A stretch of 64,000 nt of DNA. Source: Telluria sp042683405 (GTDB lineage: Bacteria; Pseudomonadota; Gammaproteobacteria; Burkholderiales; Burkholderiaceae_D). A program made the translations under genes and the position numbers. The stretch spans positions 186,001-250,000 of the forward strand of contig NZ_JBHUJS010000002.1 of the NCBI RefSeq assembly GCF_042683405.1, in the 5' to 3' direction. A model generated the notes under the pieces. The model was not told the DNA's origin and searched no databases. It was given only the letters and a program-made list of their open reading frames with translations. Shown here piece by piece: positions 55,506 through 64,000 of this stretch (positions are counted from its first letter, which is position 1; each line of letters begins with the position of its first letter).

Positions 55506-57863
55506 TTACTCTGCGTTTGCGGTTGGAACAAGGATATCGCGATTTCCGTTTGACTGCATGGACGATACCACCCCGCTCTGCTCCATCTGCTCCAGCAGGC
55601 GCGCTGCGCGGTTGTAGCCGATGCGCAGGTGGCGCTGCACCAGCGAGATCGACGCGCGACGGTTCTTGAGCACCACCGCCACCGCCTGGTCGTACATCGC
55701 ATCCGATTCGCCGCCGCCTTCGCCGGCCGCCACGCCTTCCGCGCCGCCGCCCTCTTCCAGCGTCCCGCCTTCCAGGATGCCTTCGACATAATCCGGCTCG
55801 CCCTGCGCCTGCAGGTGCTTGACCACACGGTGCACCTCGTCGTCCGACACGAACGCGCCGTGCACGCGCACCGGCAGGCCGGTCCCCGGCGGCATGTACA
55901 GCATGTCGCCCATGCCCAGCAGCGTCTCGGCGCCCATCTGGTCAAGGATGGTGCGCGAGTCGATCTTCGACGAGACCTGGAACGCGATACGGGTCGGGAT
56001 GTTCGCCTTGATCAGGCCCGTGATCACGTCCACCGACGGACGCTGGGTTGCCAGGATCAGGTGGATGCCTGCCGCGCGCGCCTTCTGCGCGATGCGGGCG
56101 ATCAGCTCCTCGACCTTCTTCCCGACCACCATCATCAGGTCGGCCAGCTCGTCGATCACGATCACGATGGTCGGCAGCTTCTCGAGTGGCTCCGGCGCGT
56201 CCGGCGTCAGCGAGAACGGATTCGGGATGTGCTCCTCGCGCTTGGCCGCCTCCAGGATCTTGGTGTTGTAGCCGGCCAGGTTACGCACGCCCAGCTTGGA
56301 CATCAGCTTGTAGCGCCGCTCCATCTCGTTGACCGCCCAGTTCAGCGCGTGGCCGGCCTGGCGCATGTCGGTGACGACCGGCGCCAGCAGGTGCGGGATA
56401 CCTTCGTACACCGACATCTCCAGCATCTTCGGGTCGATCAGGATCAGGCGCACGTCGGCCGGATCGGACTTGTACAGCAGCGACAGGATGGTCGCATTGA
56501 TACCGACCGACTTGCCCGAGCCGGTGGTGCCTGCCACCAGCAGGTGCGGCATCTTGGCCAGGTCCGCGATCACCGGCTTGCCGGCGATGTCCTTGCCCAG
56601 CGCGACCGTCAGGTTGGACGCGCTGTCGTTGTAGACCTTGGAACCGACGATCTCGGTCAGGCGCACGATCTGGCGCTTCGGATTCGGCAGCTCCAGCGCC
56701 ATGTAGTTCTTGCCCGGGATGGTCTCGACCACCCGGATCGAAGTCAGCGACAACGAACGCGCCAGGTCGCGCGCCAGGTTCACGATCTGGCTGCCCTTCA
56801 CGCCGGTGGCCGGCTCGATCTCGTAGCGCGTCACGACCGGACCCGGATAGGCCGCGACAACCTTCGCTTCCACGCCAAAGTCGGACAGCTTCTTCTCGAT
56901 CAGGCGGCTGGTGAACTCCAGCGTCTCGTGCGACACCGTCTCCTGCGCCGGCGGCGGCTCGTCCAGCAGCGCCAGCGGCGGCAGCCTGGAGTCTCCCGGC
57001 AGGTCCTCGAACAGCGCGGCCTGCTTCTCCTTCTGCACGCGCTCGGACTTCGGCACCTCCACCACGGCAGGCTCGATCTTGACCGGCGGCGCCGCCACCG
57101 GATGCTTCTCCACGTGCTTGGCGCGCTCCTGCACCACCACTTCCTCGCGCTTGTGCAGCGCCACCTCGCCCTGCTTGCGGTCCTGGCGGTCTTCCATGCG
57201 CAAGCGCATCCAGTCCACCGCCTCCTCGATCTTTTCGCCGATACGCTCGGCCACCGACATCCACGAGACGTGGAAGAACAGCGAGAACCCGAGTCCGAAC
57301 AGCGCCAGCAGCAGCAGCGTGCCTCCGGTGAAGCCGAACGCGGAATGCGCCGAACCGCCGATCACCTCGCCCAGCACGCCGCCGGGGGCCCGCGGCAGCT
57401 GCACGTCCAGGGACCACAAGCGCAGGTACTCCAGGCCCACGCTGCCGGCGAACAGCAGCACAAAGCCGAACCAGCGCACGATGCTTACCTCGCGCTGCTC
57501 GGGCGCGTCCGGCCCGTCGACGGCGTCACGGTTGGCCAGCGAACGGTAGCCCTTCCACACGACGCGCAGGAAGCAACCGCAAATCCACCAGGCGGAGAAA
57601 CCAAAGATAAACAGCAGCAGGTCGGCCAGCCAGGCGCCGGCACGGCCGCCCAGGTTCGACACCTTGTCCTGCACCACATTGTGCGACCAGCCCGGATCCG
57701 CCTTGTCATAGCTCACCAGGATCATCACGAAGTACAGGAACAGGACGGCTAGCGCGATCCAGCGCGCTTCGGACAGCAGGCGGACCAGCCGGTTCGGAAG
57801 CGGCTGGCGCGACGAAGAATTTCGGGTATTGCCCAGGTTGGGCGATTGGCTAGTCTTAGGCAT
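55506..57863 (-). CDS. ftsK: DNA translocase FtsK
   Basis: This 785-residue protein has four or so N-terminal membrane segments (about 25-215). A charged/Pro-rich linker follows, then the RecA-like motor (about 350-640) with Walker A GTTGSGKS and Walker B VIDELADLMM. A C-terminal gamma winged-helix domain (about 715-775; NRRASISLVQRHLRIGYNRA) ends the protein. It pumps chromosome ends to the septum and activates XerCD at dif. ATG 57863 is chosen to begin the protein; a 13-codon upstream extension is less likely. It is divergent from trxB. Confidence 0.97.
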   Translation of the reverse strand: MPKTSQSPNLGNTRNSSSRQPLPNRLVRLLSEARWIALAVLFLYFVMILVSYDKADPGWSHNVVQDKVSNLGGRAGAWLADLLLFIFGFSAWWICGCFLRVVWKGYRSLANRDAVDGPDAPEQREVSIVRWFGFVLLFAGSVGLEYLRLWSLDVQLPRAPGGVLGEVIGGSAHSAFGFTGGTLLLLALFGLGFSLFFHVSWMSVAERIGEKIEEAVDWMRLRMEDRQDRKQGEVALHKREEVVVQERAKHVEKHPVAAPPVKIEPAVVEVPKSERVQKEKQAALFEDLPGDSRLPPLALLDEPPPAQETVSHETLEFTSRLIEKKLSDFGVEAKVVAAYPGPVVTRYEIEPATGVKGSQIVNLARDLARSLSLTSIRVVETIPGKNYMALELPNPKRQIVRLTEIVGSKVYNDSASNLTVALGKDIAGKPVIADLAKMPHLLVAGTTGSGKSVGINATILSLLYKSDPADVRLILIDPKMLEMSVYEGIPHLLAPVVTDMRQAGHALNWAVNEMERRYKLMSKLGVRNLAGYNTKILEAAKREEHIPNPFSLTPDAPEPLEKLPTIVIVIDELADLMMVVGKKVEELIARIAQKARAAGIHLILATQRPSVDVITGLIKANIPTRIAFQVSSKIDSRTILDQMGAETLLGMGDMLYMPPGTGLPVRVHGAFVSDDEVHRVVKHLQAQGEPDYVEGILEGGTLEEGGGAEGVAAGEGGGESDAMYDQAVAVVLKNRRASISLVQRHLRIGYNRAARLLEQMEQSGVVSSMQSNGNRDILVPTANAE

Positions 57864-58028
57864 GCTCGATGAAACGCAGTGCAAAAATTGCAGTGCAGCC
57901 ATTCTAAGCCATATAAGTCAGGATGCGGCCACATTCATCGAGTCGCGCGGCATCGCTTATAATCTCGGGCGCCTTGATGTTTGCCAAAACGACCCCAGTT
58001 TTCTGCATATTTACACGAAACGACAGCC

Positions 58029-58985
58029 ATGACGACCAAAAAACACGCACGCGTACTCATTATCGGCTCCGGCCCCGCCGGCTACAGCGCAGCGGTCTAC
58101 GCCGCCCGCGCCAACCTCAATCCGATGCTGGTGACCGGCGTGGAACAGGGTGGCCAGCTGATGACCACCACCGACGTGGAAAACTGGCCGGGCGACCCGA
58201 TGGGCGTCCAGGGTCCTGAGCTGATGCAGCGCCTGCTGCAGCACGCCGAGCGTTTCAAGACCGAGATCGTGTTTGACCACATCCACACGACCTACCTGAA
58301 CGAAAAGCCGATCCGCCTGGTCGGCGACACCGCCGAATACACCTGCGACGCCCTGATCATCGCCACCGGCGCCTCCGCCCAGTACCTCGGCCTGCCGTCC
58401 GAAGAAGCGTTCATGGGCCGCGGCGTGTCTGCCTGCGCCACCTGCGACGGCTTCTTCTACCGTAACCAGGAAGTGGCCGTCATCGGCGGGGGCAACACCG
58501 CTGTCGAAGAAGCGCTGTACCTGTCGAACATCGCCTCCAAGGTCACCCTCGTGCACCGCCGCGACAAGTTCCGCGCCGAGCCGATCCTGATCGACCGCCT
58601 GAAAGCCAAGGCGGCCGAAGGCAAGATCGTCCTCGAATACGACCACACCCTGGACGAAGTGCTGGGCAACGACAGTGGCGTGACCGGCATGCGCCTCAAG
58701 TCCACCAAGGGCGGCGACACCAAGGAAGTCGCCGTGCACGGCATCTTCGTCGCCATCGGCCACAAGCCGAACACCGGCATCTTCGAAGGCCAGCTGGACA
58801 TGCACAACGGGTACATCAAGACCAAGACCGGCCTGGAAGGCATGGCCACCTCCACCAACATCCCGGGCGTGTTCGCCGCGGGCGACGTGCAGGACCACAT
58901 CTACCGCCAGGCCATCACCAGCGCCGGCACCGGCTGCATGGCCGCGCTCGACGCACAGCGCTACCTCGAAGCGCTGGAGGACTAA
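58029..58985 (+). CDS. trxB: Thioredoxin reductase
   Basis: This 318-residue protein begins with an FAD-binding motif (GSGPAGYSAAVYAARA, about 13-28). The active-site disulfide is CATC at residues 136-139, and an NADPH-binding GGGNTAVEEAL segment follows. It reduces thioredoxin with NADPH in the cytoplasm. ATG 58029 begins the conserved sequence. It is divergent from ftsK and 10 bp ahead of the Smr gene, so the two are co-transcribed. Confidence 0.97.
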   Translation: MTTKKHARVLIIGSGPAGYSAAVYAARANLNPMLVTGVEQGGQLMTTTDVENWPGDPMGVQGPELMQRLLQHAERFKTEIVFDHIHTTYLNEKPIRLVGDTAEYTCDALIIATGASAQYLGLPSEEAFMGRGVSACATCDGFFYRNQEVAVIGGGNTAVEEALYLSNIASKVTLVHRRDKFRAEPILIDRLKAKAAEGKIVLEYDHTLDEVLGNDSGVTGMRLKSTKGGDTKEVAVHGIFVAIGHKPNTGIFEGQLDMHNGYIKTKTGLEGMATSTNIPGVFAAGDVQDHIYRQAITSAGTGCMAALDAQRYLEALED

Positions 58986-58995
58986 AGGCAGTTCG

Positions 58996-59664
58996 ATGGC
59001 GACCCTGAAGGATTTCGCGGACCTCAAAGGCCTGCGCGACAAACTCAAGGAAGAAGAGCAGGCGCGCGCCATCGAACAGGCCGAACGCGAAGCGCGCGAG
59101 CGGCGCGAACGGCACGAGGCCAACCTGTTCCGCGGCGCCCTCGGCGGCGTCAAGGAACTGCCCAAGTCCGACCGGTACGTCCCCAACATGCCGGCCAGCG
59201 CCAACATCTCCCGGGCCACGGTGCGTCCGCGCACCCAGGCCGAGGACGACGCTGCCGTCCTGCGCGAAATGATGTCCGACGAATTCGACGTCGAACACCT
59301 GCTCGAAGACGAACCAAGCATCTCCTTCCTGCGCCAGGGCTTCGGCGACGACCTCCTGCGCAAGCTGCGCAAGGGCGGCTACCGCGTCGAGGACGAACTC
59401 GATTTGCACGGCATGCGGCGCGACAAAGCGCGCAACGAACTGGGACTGTTCCTGCGCCATGCGCGCCAGCGCCAGTTCCGCTGCGTCCTCGTCATCCACG
59501 GCAAAGGGCACGGCTCCGCCGGCGGGGAGCCGGTGCTGCGCTCCATGGTGCACAGCTGGCTCGAACAGCGCGAAGAAGTCATCGCCTTCTGCTCCGCGCG
59601 CGTGGACGAGCGCAGCCACGGCGCCCTCCTCGTTCTGCTCCGCTCCGCCCTCCGCAAGTATTAA
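58996..59664 (+). CDS. Smr-domain protein
   Basis: This 222-residue protein has a charged coiled-coil-like N-terminus (about 10-40). The C-terminal Smr domain (about 133-220) has DLHGMRRDKARNEL and VIHGKGHGSAGGEPVLR, the LDLHG and HGxG motifs of MutS2-type endonuclease domains. It is probably a nucleic-acid nuclease (compare YdaL/SmrB). It follows trxB by 10 bp. Confidence 0.93.
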   Translation: MATLKDFADLKGLRDKLKEEEQARAIEQAEREARERRERHEANLFRGALGGVKELPKSDRYVPNMPASANISRATVRPRTQAEDDAAVLREMMSDEFDVEHLLEDEPSISFLRQGFGDDLLRKLRKGGYRVEDELDLHGMRRDKARNELGLFLRHARQRQFRCVLVIHGKGHGSAGGEPVLRSMVHSWLEQREEVIAFCSARVDERSHGALLVLLRSALRKY

Positions 59665-59824
59665 GGGGACTGTCCCCAGCGGGGACCGTCCTCCGAAATT
59701 CAGCCCGCAAAAGAGGCTGACTGCTGCGAGGCCTCACGCAAAAGAGCCGCGGGACAGACCCTCCCAGTGATGGACCTCACGCGCCCCTATCGAACAACCT
59801 CATCTGCATGTTATCTTTCCGGCC

Positions 59825-60439
59825 ATGACCCTCATCAAGTTCATCGAAATCATGGCAATCCTGGTCGGCGCGTTCTCCGGCTTCATCGAAGCTCGCCGCA
59901 AGCGGATGGATCTGGTGGGTGTCTTCACCGTCGCCTTCATCACCGCATTTGGTGGCGGCACCATGCGCGACCTCCTGCTCGACAAGCGTCCCCTGTTCTG
60001 GGTCACGCACCAGGAATACGCCATCCTCATCTTCGTGCTCGCCCTGGTTGCCTCGCCCCTGATCCGCACCCTGCGCCAGATCGTCAGCGAGCGCCTGATC
60101 GTCATTGCCGACGCCATTGGCCTGGGCCTGTTCACGATTGCGGGCGTCGCCTCCGCCCTGGCGCACGGCATGCCCCTGTTCATCGCCTCCATGATGGGCG
60201 TCATCACCGGCATCTTCGGCGGCGTCCTGCGCGACATCGTCTGCAACGAAGTGCCCATGGTCTTCCGCGACGGCCGCCCCTACGCCATCTGCGCCTTCCT
60301 GGGCAGCTGGATGTTCATCGGCATGCGCCTGTACGGCATCGACTACGACACCGCCCTCTGGACGAGCGCCTTCTTCATCACCGCCCTGCGCCTCATCTCC
60401 TGGAAATTCGGCATGCGGGTCCCGGCCTCCGGCCCCTGA
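59825..60439 (+). CDS. TRIC-family (UPF0126/YadS-type) membrane protein
   Basis: This 204-residue protein has about seven hydrophobic segments and two copies of the Gly-rich motif: TAFGGGTMRDLLL (about 39-51) and TGIFGGVLRDIVC (about 132-144). These mark trimeric intracellular cation channel homologues of bacteria. Prokaryotic members conduct monovalent cations. It starts 160 bp after the Smr gene and is likely independent. Confidence 0.92.
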   Translation: MTLIKFIEIMAILVGAFSGFIEARRKRMDLVGVFTVAFITAFGGGTMRDLLLDKRPLFWVTHQEYAILIFVLALVASPLIRTLRQIVSERLIVIADAIGLGLFTIAGVASALAHGMPLFIASMMGVITGIFGGVLRDIVCNEVPMVFRDGRPYAICAFLGSWMFIGMRLYGIDYDTALWTSAFFITALRLISWKFGMRVPASGP

Positions 60440-60574
60440 ACGAAGTATCACATTCCAACACCGGGGTCAGGCACCGAGGTTGTCAACGCGCCCGACAGTA
60501 GCGTTCCCTGAGCAGTAAATCTCTGTACCAGGGCTCCCGCAGCTCCGTTCTGAGTCGTTCTCCCAATACAAAAA

Positions 60575-60617
60575 GGGTCAGGCTTCGGTAGCGAAATGTG
60601 CTACCGAGGCCTGACCC
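60575..60617. terminator. Long inverted repeat with GGGTCAGGC ends
   Basis: GGGTCAGGCTTCGGTAGC pairs with GCTACCGAGGCCTGACCC around a 7-nt loop. It lies between the TRIC-family gene and the converging nuclease gene and can end both transcripts. GGGGTCAGGC also occurs alone near 60464, and this sequence type recurs in Burkholderiales intergenic DNA, so it may be a repetitive element. Confidence 0.6.
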
Positions 60618-60643
60618 CGGGGGTGTTAAATTTGGCGACTAGG

Positions 60644-63600
60644 TCAGAACAGCCATGGGCCCGGCTGCAGCGCGAGCGTGGCCAGCGTGTGGTTCGTCAG
60701 CGTGATCGAGCCGTCGCCCAGCGGGGAGCCGGTGATGACGACGGCGTCCATGCTGCCGTCGCCGTCGCTGTCGATCTCGCTGAAGGTGAACGCGTCGGCG
60801 GAGTGGGCGCCGTCGAACGACCACAGGTTGGCGGCGCTGCCGCTGCCGGTGTAGCCGGTGAACACGCGGTCGCCGCGACCCAGGTCGGTGATCACGGTAT
60901 GCGTGCCGACGCCAATCACGAACACGTCGTTCGACAGGCCGCCCGTCAGCACGTCGCGCCCGGTGCCGCCGAACAGGACGTCGCTGCCAGCGCCGCCATC
61001 GAGCTGGTCGTTGCCGTCGCCGCCGAACAGCACGTCGCTCCCGTGACCGCCCGACAGGTGGTCGGCACCTGCGCCGCCGCTCAGGTAGTCGTCGCCGTTG
61101 TCGCCGTTGAGGAAGTCGGCGCCGGTCGAGCCGAATGCGCGGTCGTCGCCGTTCGCGCCGCTGTAGCGCGCATCGCGGCCGGCCGGAGCGATGTACAGGT
61201 CGTTGCCGTTGCCGCCGCGCGCGGTGACGTTGTCGCCCGCCTCGCTCACGGTGACCGAGACGGTGACCGGGGCGCTCAGGCCGCCGTTCGCGTCGCGCAC
61301 CTGGTAGGTGAAGGTGTCGACAACCGATTCGCCGGCCGCCATCGCGCCGAAGCTGTCGGCATTGGCGGTATAGCGCACCTTGCCGTCTTCGATTGCGATC
61401 GCGGCGCCGGCGGCGGAGGTGGCGCCGCCCAGCACGATCGACAGGCTGTCGCCGTCACCATCGCTGTCGTTGGCCAGCACGTCGATCGCCAGCGAGCCGT
61501 CTTCCAGCACGCTGGCGCTTTCCGCGACGCCCACCGGCAGGTCTTCCACCGACGCGACGTCCAGCGTCACCGTCATGACTTGCGAGACGCCGCCATGCGC
61601 GTCCCTGGCGACATAGCTGAAGCTGTCCACGCCGTGGTAGTTGGCCGCCGCCACGTAGCGGAACGAGCCGTCGGCATTGAACACGAGGGTGCCGTGGTCA
61701 GGTCCGTCCACCAGGTGGGCGGTCAGCGCGTCGCCGTTCTTGTCGGTGTCGTTGGCCAGCACGCCATGCGCGGCGTCCACCACCAGTTCGATGTCTTCGG
61801 CGCCCGCGACCACGTCGGCCGTGCCGGCCGGGCCGCTGTTGACCAGCACGCGCGCGAGCACCGCATCGTGGTCGGTCGGGGTAGTGCCGTACGGCTGGTT
61901 GCTGTTCAGGTGGACGTTGTCGAACAGCGTATTGCCGGCCAGGCGGGTCGACACCAGCAGGTGGTCGATCTGCTCGTTGCTGCCCTGGTAGGCGCTGGAA
62001 TAGCGGTCCACCGCATCCAGGCTCCACACCATGTTGGCCAGGTGGCCGTCGGCCTCCAGGATGGTCAGCGACTGCTCGTAGTGGAACGCGTTGAAGTCGC
62101 CCGCGACCACGATGTTCGCGTTCGCGTCCAGCGCCATTTCGCCGCGCACGAAGTCGCGGATCGCGGTGGTCTGGTCGAGCCGGCGGTCGTCGCCGTTGTT
62201 CAGCGGCGGCTGGTGCACGCCGAACAGTTCGTCGCTGCCCAGGCGCGAGTAGTTGTGCACGCCCACGAAGGTGACTTCTTCGCCGTGGAACATGAAGTCC
62301 GCGACGATCGGTTTGCGGCTGTTGCGGTAGCCGTCGCCGTCGGCCGGCGTGGTATCGGAAATCTGGCGCACGCTGCCCGCCACGTAGTCGACGCGCTCCG
62401 GGTTGTACAGGATCGCGTTGCGGATGTTCCCGTTCGATTCGCCGCCGTTGGCGTTCTCCGCGATCGGGTCGATCACCACCCACGCGTAGCGCGGGCCGCC
62501 TGCGGCAACGATCGCATCGACCAGCATGCCAAGCGTGACGTCGGAGGCCAGTACGCCCTTGCCGGTGCCGTTGTTATCCTGGATCTCTTCCACACCCAGG
62601 ATGTCCGGTGCGTTCAGGTTGATGGCGATGTCGCGTCCGAGCGCTGCGAACTTCGCCGCGTCGTCGGTAGGCGACAGGTTCTCGACGTTGTAGGCGCCCA
62701 CGGTGAGGTGCGCGTCGCCCCCTTCCAGCGTGGTGACGTCGCGCGAGATCGGGGTGCTCACCGGCGCGGCCGGGGCCACGGTCGGCACCAGTTCCCACAG
62801 GCCGCCGTAGTAATGCATGATGCCTTCGACGTCGCCCAGTTTATCGCCGGGGACGTAGTTGCCCGCGCCCTCGGGATTCACGCCCAGGTCGTTGTAGATC
62901 TGGAAGCGCTCGGGATTGCGGTCGCCCAGGCCGCTGGTGATGGCGCCGCGGTCGTTGGTGCCGGTCGCGTTCGCGCCGCTGTCGGTCATCACGAAGGTGG
63001 CGTTCTGGTAGGTGCTGCTCAGCGCCTGCACGTCCTTGGCCACCACGAGCATGCCTTCCAGCGATTCGTAGAAGTCGATCGCATCCGTCTCCGGGTTGAA
63101 GACGCTGAAGTTGTCGCTGTCGACGATTTCGGTCGGCGACAGGCGGCCGCCGGCGCCCAGGATGGTCGCGGCCACCGTGTTCCCGCTTGAGAGCACCGTC
63201 AGGTTCTCGACATGCGTCAGTTCGGTGACGGTCAGGTTGTTGGCATCGTTGCCGCGGTACTCCTCGACCAGGCCCTGCATCTCGACCATGTCGCCAACCT
63301 GCACGGCCGCGGTCGAGAACACGAAAATGGCATCGGAGGTGGCCAGGTTGCCATCGCCTTCCGGATCCTGGATCCAGAAGCCCTTGGTGCCGGTGGTGTC
63401 GATGGCGGTGACCACGCCGCGCGTGTTCACCAGCTTGCCGTTGTACGCCGAGGTGTGGCCCGCGCCCTGGATCTCGAAGATGCGGGTCATCGCATCGATG
63501 GTCTTGAAGTCGATCGGGTCGCCGCCCGTGCCAGCATACGGGTTGCCGGCGCTGTCGAGCAGCGCGCCGGCGTCCACGCTCATGTGGTACGTGGTGCCGA

Positions 63601-64000
63601 GCTTGAGGTTCTCGGCCGGGTTGATGATCACGCGCTGGCCGCTGAAGCTCACCTGGGTGGCGTCGTTCACGTCGATCACGCGCACGTCGCCATTGCCGTC
63701 GTCGAGGGTGATGCTGCCGCTGCCCGCCTTCATCAGTTCATTGAAGGCCAGCTGCAGGTCGGCTCCCGGCGCCACGGCGAAGGCGTCGTCGGCCGGAATG
63801 CTGGAGGACAGTTCCGGCGCGGTGGTGTCGACCCCAGCCGATTCGCTGGTCACCGAGATGTTGTCCACGCCAATCCATTCGTCGCTGCCAACGGCATCGG
63901 CGGTGATGATGCGGATCTCGACCTGCGACTGGTTGTTGACGGCCGCCGGCAGCGTCAGTTCGAGGTGGTGCGTCAGCGTCGCCTGGCTCGGGCCGCCGGA
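60644..64000 (-). CDS. ExeM/NucH-type extracellular nuclease with RTX tail (5' end outside window)
   Basis: The frame is open from the window edge to 60644, giving at least 1118 residues. In order: a bacterial Ig-like segment (ELSSSIPADDAFAVAPG), a nucleic-acid-binding OB-like domain (TRIFEIQGAGHTSAYNG onward) and an endonuclease/exonuclease/phosphatase domain (GVEEIQDNNG, VAGDFNAF, PTDHDAVLARV). Cadherin/VCBS-like repeats follow (FSYVARDAHGGVSQ, FTYQVRDANGGLSA), then RTX calcium-binding nonapeptides (GGNGND, NGDDYLSGGAG, GGDGNDQLDG), ending in a type I secretion-type C-terminus. It should degrade extracellular DNA after secretion by a type I system, which is not in this window. A start is not visible. 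Confidence 0.93.
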   Translation of the reverse strand, partial: SGGPSQATLTHHLELTLPAAVNNQSQVEIRIITADAVGSDEWIGVDNISVTSESAGVDTTAPELSSSIPADDAFAVAPGADLQLAFNELMKAGSGSITLDDGNGDVRVIDVNDATQVSFSGQRVIINPAENLKLGTTYHMSVDAGALLDSAGNPYAGTGGDPIDFKTIDAMTRIFEIQGAGHTSAYNGKLVNTRGVVTAIDTTGTKGFWIQDPEGDGNLATSDAIFVFSTAAVQVGDMVEMQGLVEEYRGNDANNLTVTELTHVENLTVLSSGNTVAATILGAGGRLSPTEIVDSDNFSVFNPETDAIDFYESLEGMLVVAKDVQALSSTYQNATFVMTDSGANATGTNDRGAITSGLGDRNPERFQIYNDLGVNPEGAGNYVPGDKLGDVEGIMHYYGGLWELVPTVAPAAPVSTPISRDVTTLEGGDAHLTVGAYNVENLSPTDDAAKFAALGRDIAINLNAPDILGVEEIQDNNGTGKGVLASDVTLGMLVDAIVAAGGPRYAWVVIDPIAENANGGESNGNIRNAILYNPERVDYVAGSVRQISDTTPADGDGYRNSRKPIVADFMFHGEEVTFVGVHNYSRLGSDELFGVHQPPLNNGDDRRLDQTTAIRDFVRGEMALDANANIVVAGDFNAFHYEQSLTILEADGHLANMVWSLDAVDRYSSAYQGSNEQIDHLLVSTRLAGNTLFDNVHLNSNQPYGTTPTDHDAVLARVLVNSGPAGTADVVAGAEDIELVVDAAHGVLANDTDKNGDALTAHLVDGPDHGTLVFNADGSFRYVAAANYHGVDSFSYVARDAHGGVSQVMTVTLDVASVEDLPVGVAESASVLEDGSLAIDVLANDSDGDGDSLSIVLGGATSAAGAAIAIEDGKVRYTANADSFGAMAAGESVVDTFTYQVRDANGGLSAPVTVSVTVSEAGDNVTARGGNGNDLYIAPAGRDARYSGANGDDRAFGSTGADFLNGDNGDDYLSGGAGADHLSGGHGSDVLFGGDGNDQLDGGAGSDVLFGGTGRDVLTGGLSNDVFVIGVGTHTVITDLGRGDRVFTGYTGSGSAANLWSFDGAHSADAFTFSEIDSDGDGSMDAVVITGSPLGDGSITLTNHTLATLALQPGPWLF

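Noticed and set aside
55629..57752. 707-codon plus-strand frame over ftsK
   Set aside because: Antisense to ftsK with no recognisable domain.
60596..63190. 864-codon plus-strand frame over the RTX nuclease gene
   Set aside because: Antisense mirror of the nuclease; composition is Val/Arg/His-rich without any motif.

Overview
The window is high-GC DNA from a betaproteobacterium, most likely an Oxalobacteraceae member such as Massilia, Duganella or a relative. This is inferred from the porin, c-di-GMP, TonB-receptor and RTX gene content, from the order trxB / ftsK-lolA ... rarA-serS, and from GC-rich codon use. No database search was possible, so family names rest on motifs, lengths and gene order.

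Region 1 (1-13.6 kb) is chromosomal backbone. It holds a membrane sensor with substrate-binding and PAS domains (cut by the window edge), a porin, a cupin, a MORN-repeat protein, an M13 metallopeptidase, a PAS-GGDEF-EAL protein, a TonB-dependent receptor, a lipoprotein and a CSS-EAL phosphodiesterase.

Region 2 (13,619-43,814) is a genomic island of about 30 kb inserted in the anticodon loop of a tRNA-Ser(CGA) gene. A 66-bp direct repeat bounds it: the displaced 3' part of the tRNA on the left and the intact tRNA on the right. A tyrosine integrase, an HTH protein and a second integrase-like gene sit at the tRNA end. Cargo includes a KfrA-like protein, an XRE/YkgJ divergent pair, 52-bp repeat arrays, a palindromic element, a decayed secreted-protein gene, a GTPase, a GIY-YIG protein, and a type I restriction operon with an embedded DUF262/DUF1524 gene. 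It also carries a type VI secretion set limited to baseplate parts (TssK, TssE, TssF, TssG, VgrG, PAAR) with two putative metallopeptidase effectors, each followed by an exported candidate immunity protein.

Region 3 (43.8-64 kb) returns to the backbone: serS, rarA, lolA, ftsK, trxB, an Smr protein, a TRIC-family membrane protein and a large RTX-tailed extracellular nuclease. Between rarA and lolA, which are normally neighbours, lies a 7.4-kb locus that is the most interesting part of the window. A VpsR-like sigma-54 activator precedes four helically phased TACAC repeats and a near-perfect -24/-12 promoter. These drive an operon encoding a 778-residue Gly/Asn-rich secreted protein, two small exported proteins sharing an LDGMRGG motif, a C39 cysteine peptidase and a coiled-coil outer-membrane channel. 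The order and content match the functional-amyloid (Fap) export logic of Pseudomonas, but the main subunit is a long Gly-rich protein and the LDGMRGG sites look like double-glycine cleavage sites for the C39 enzyme.
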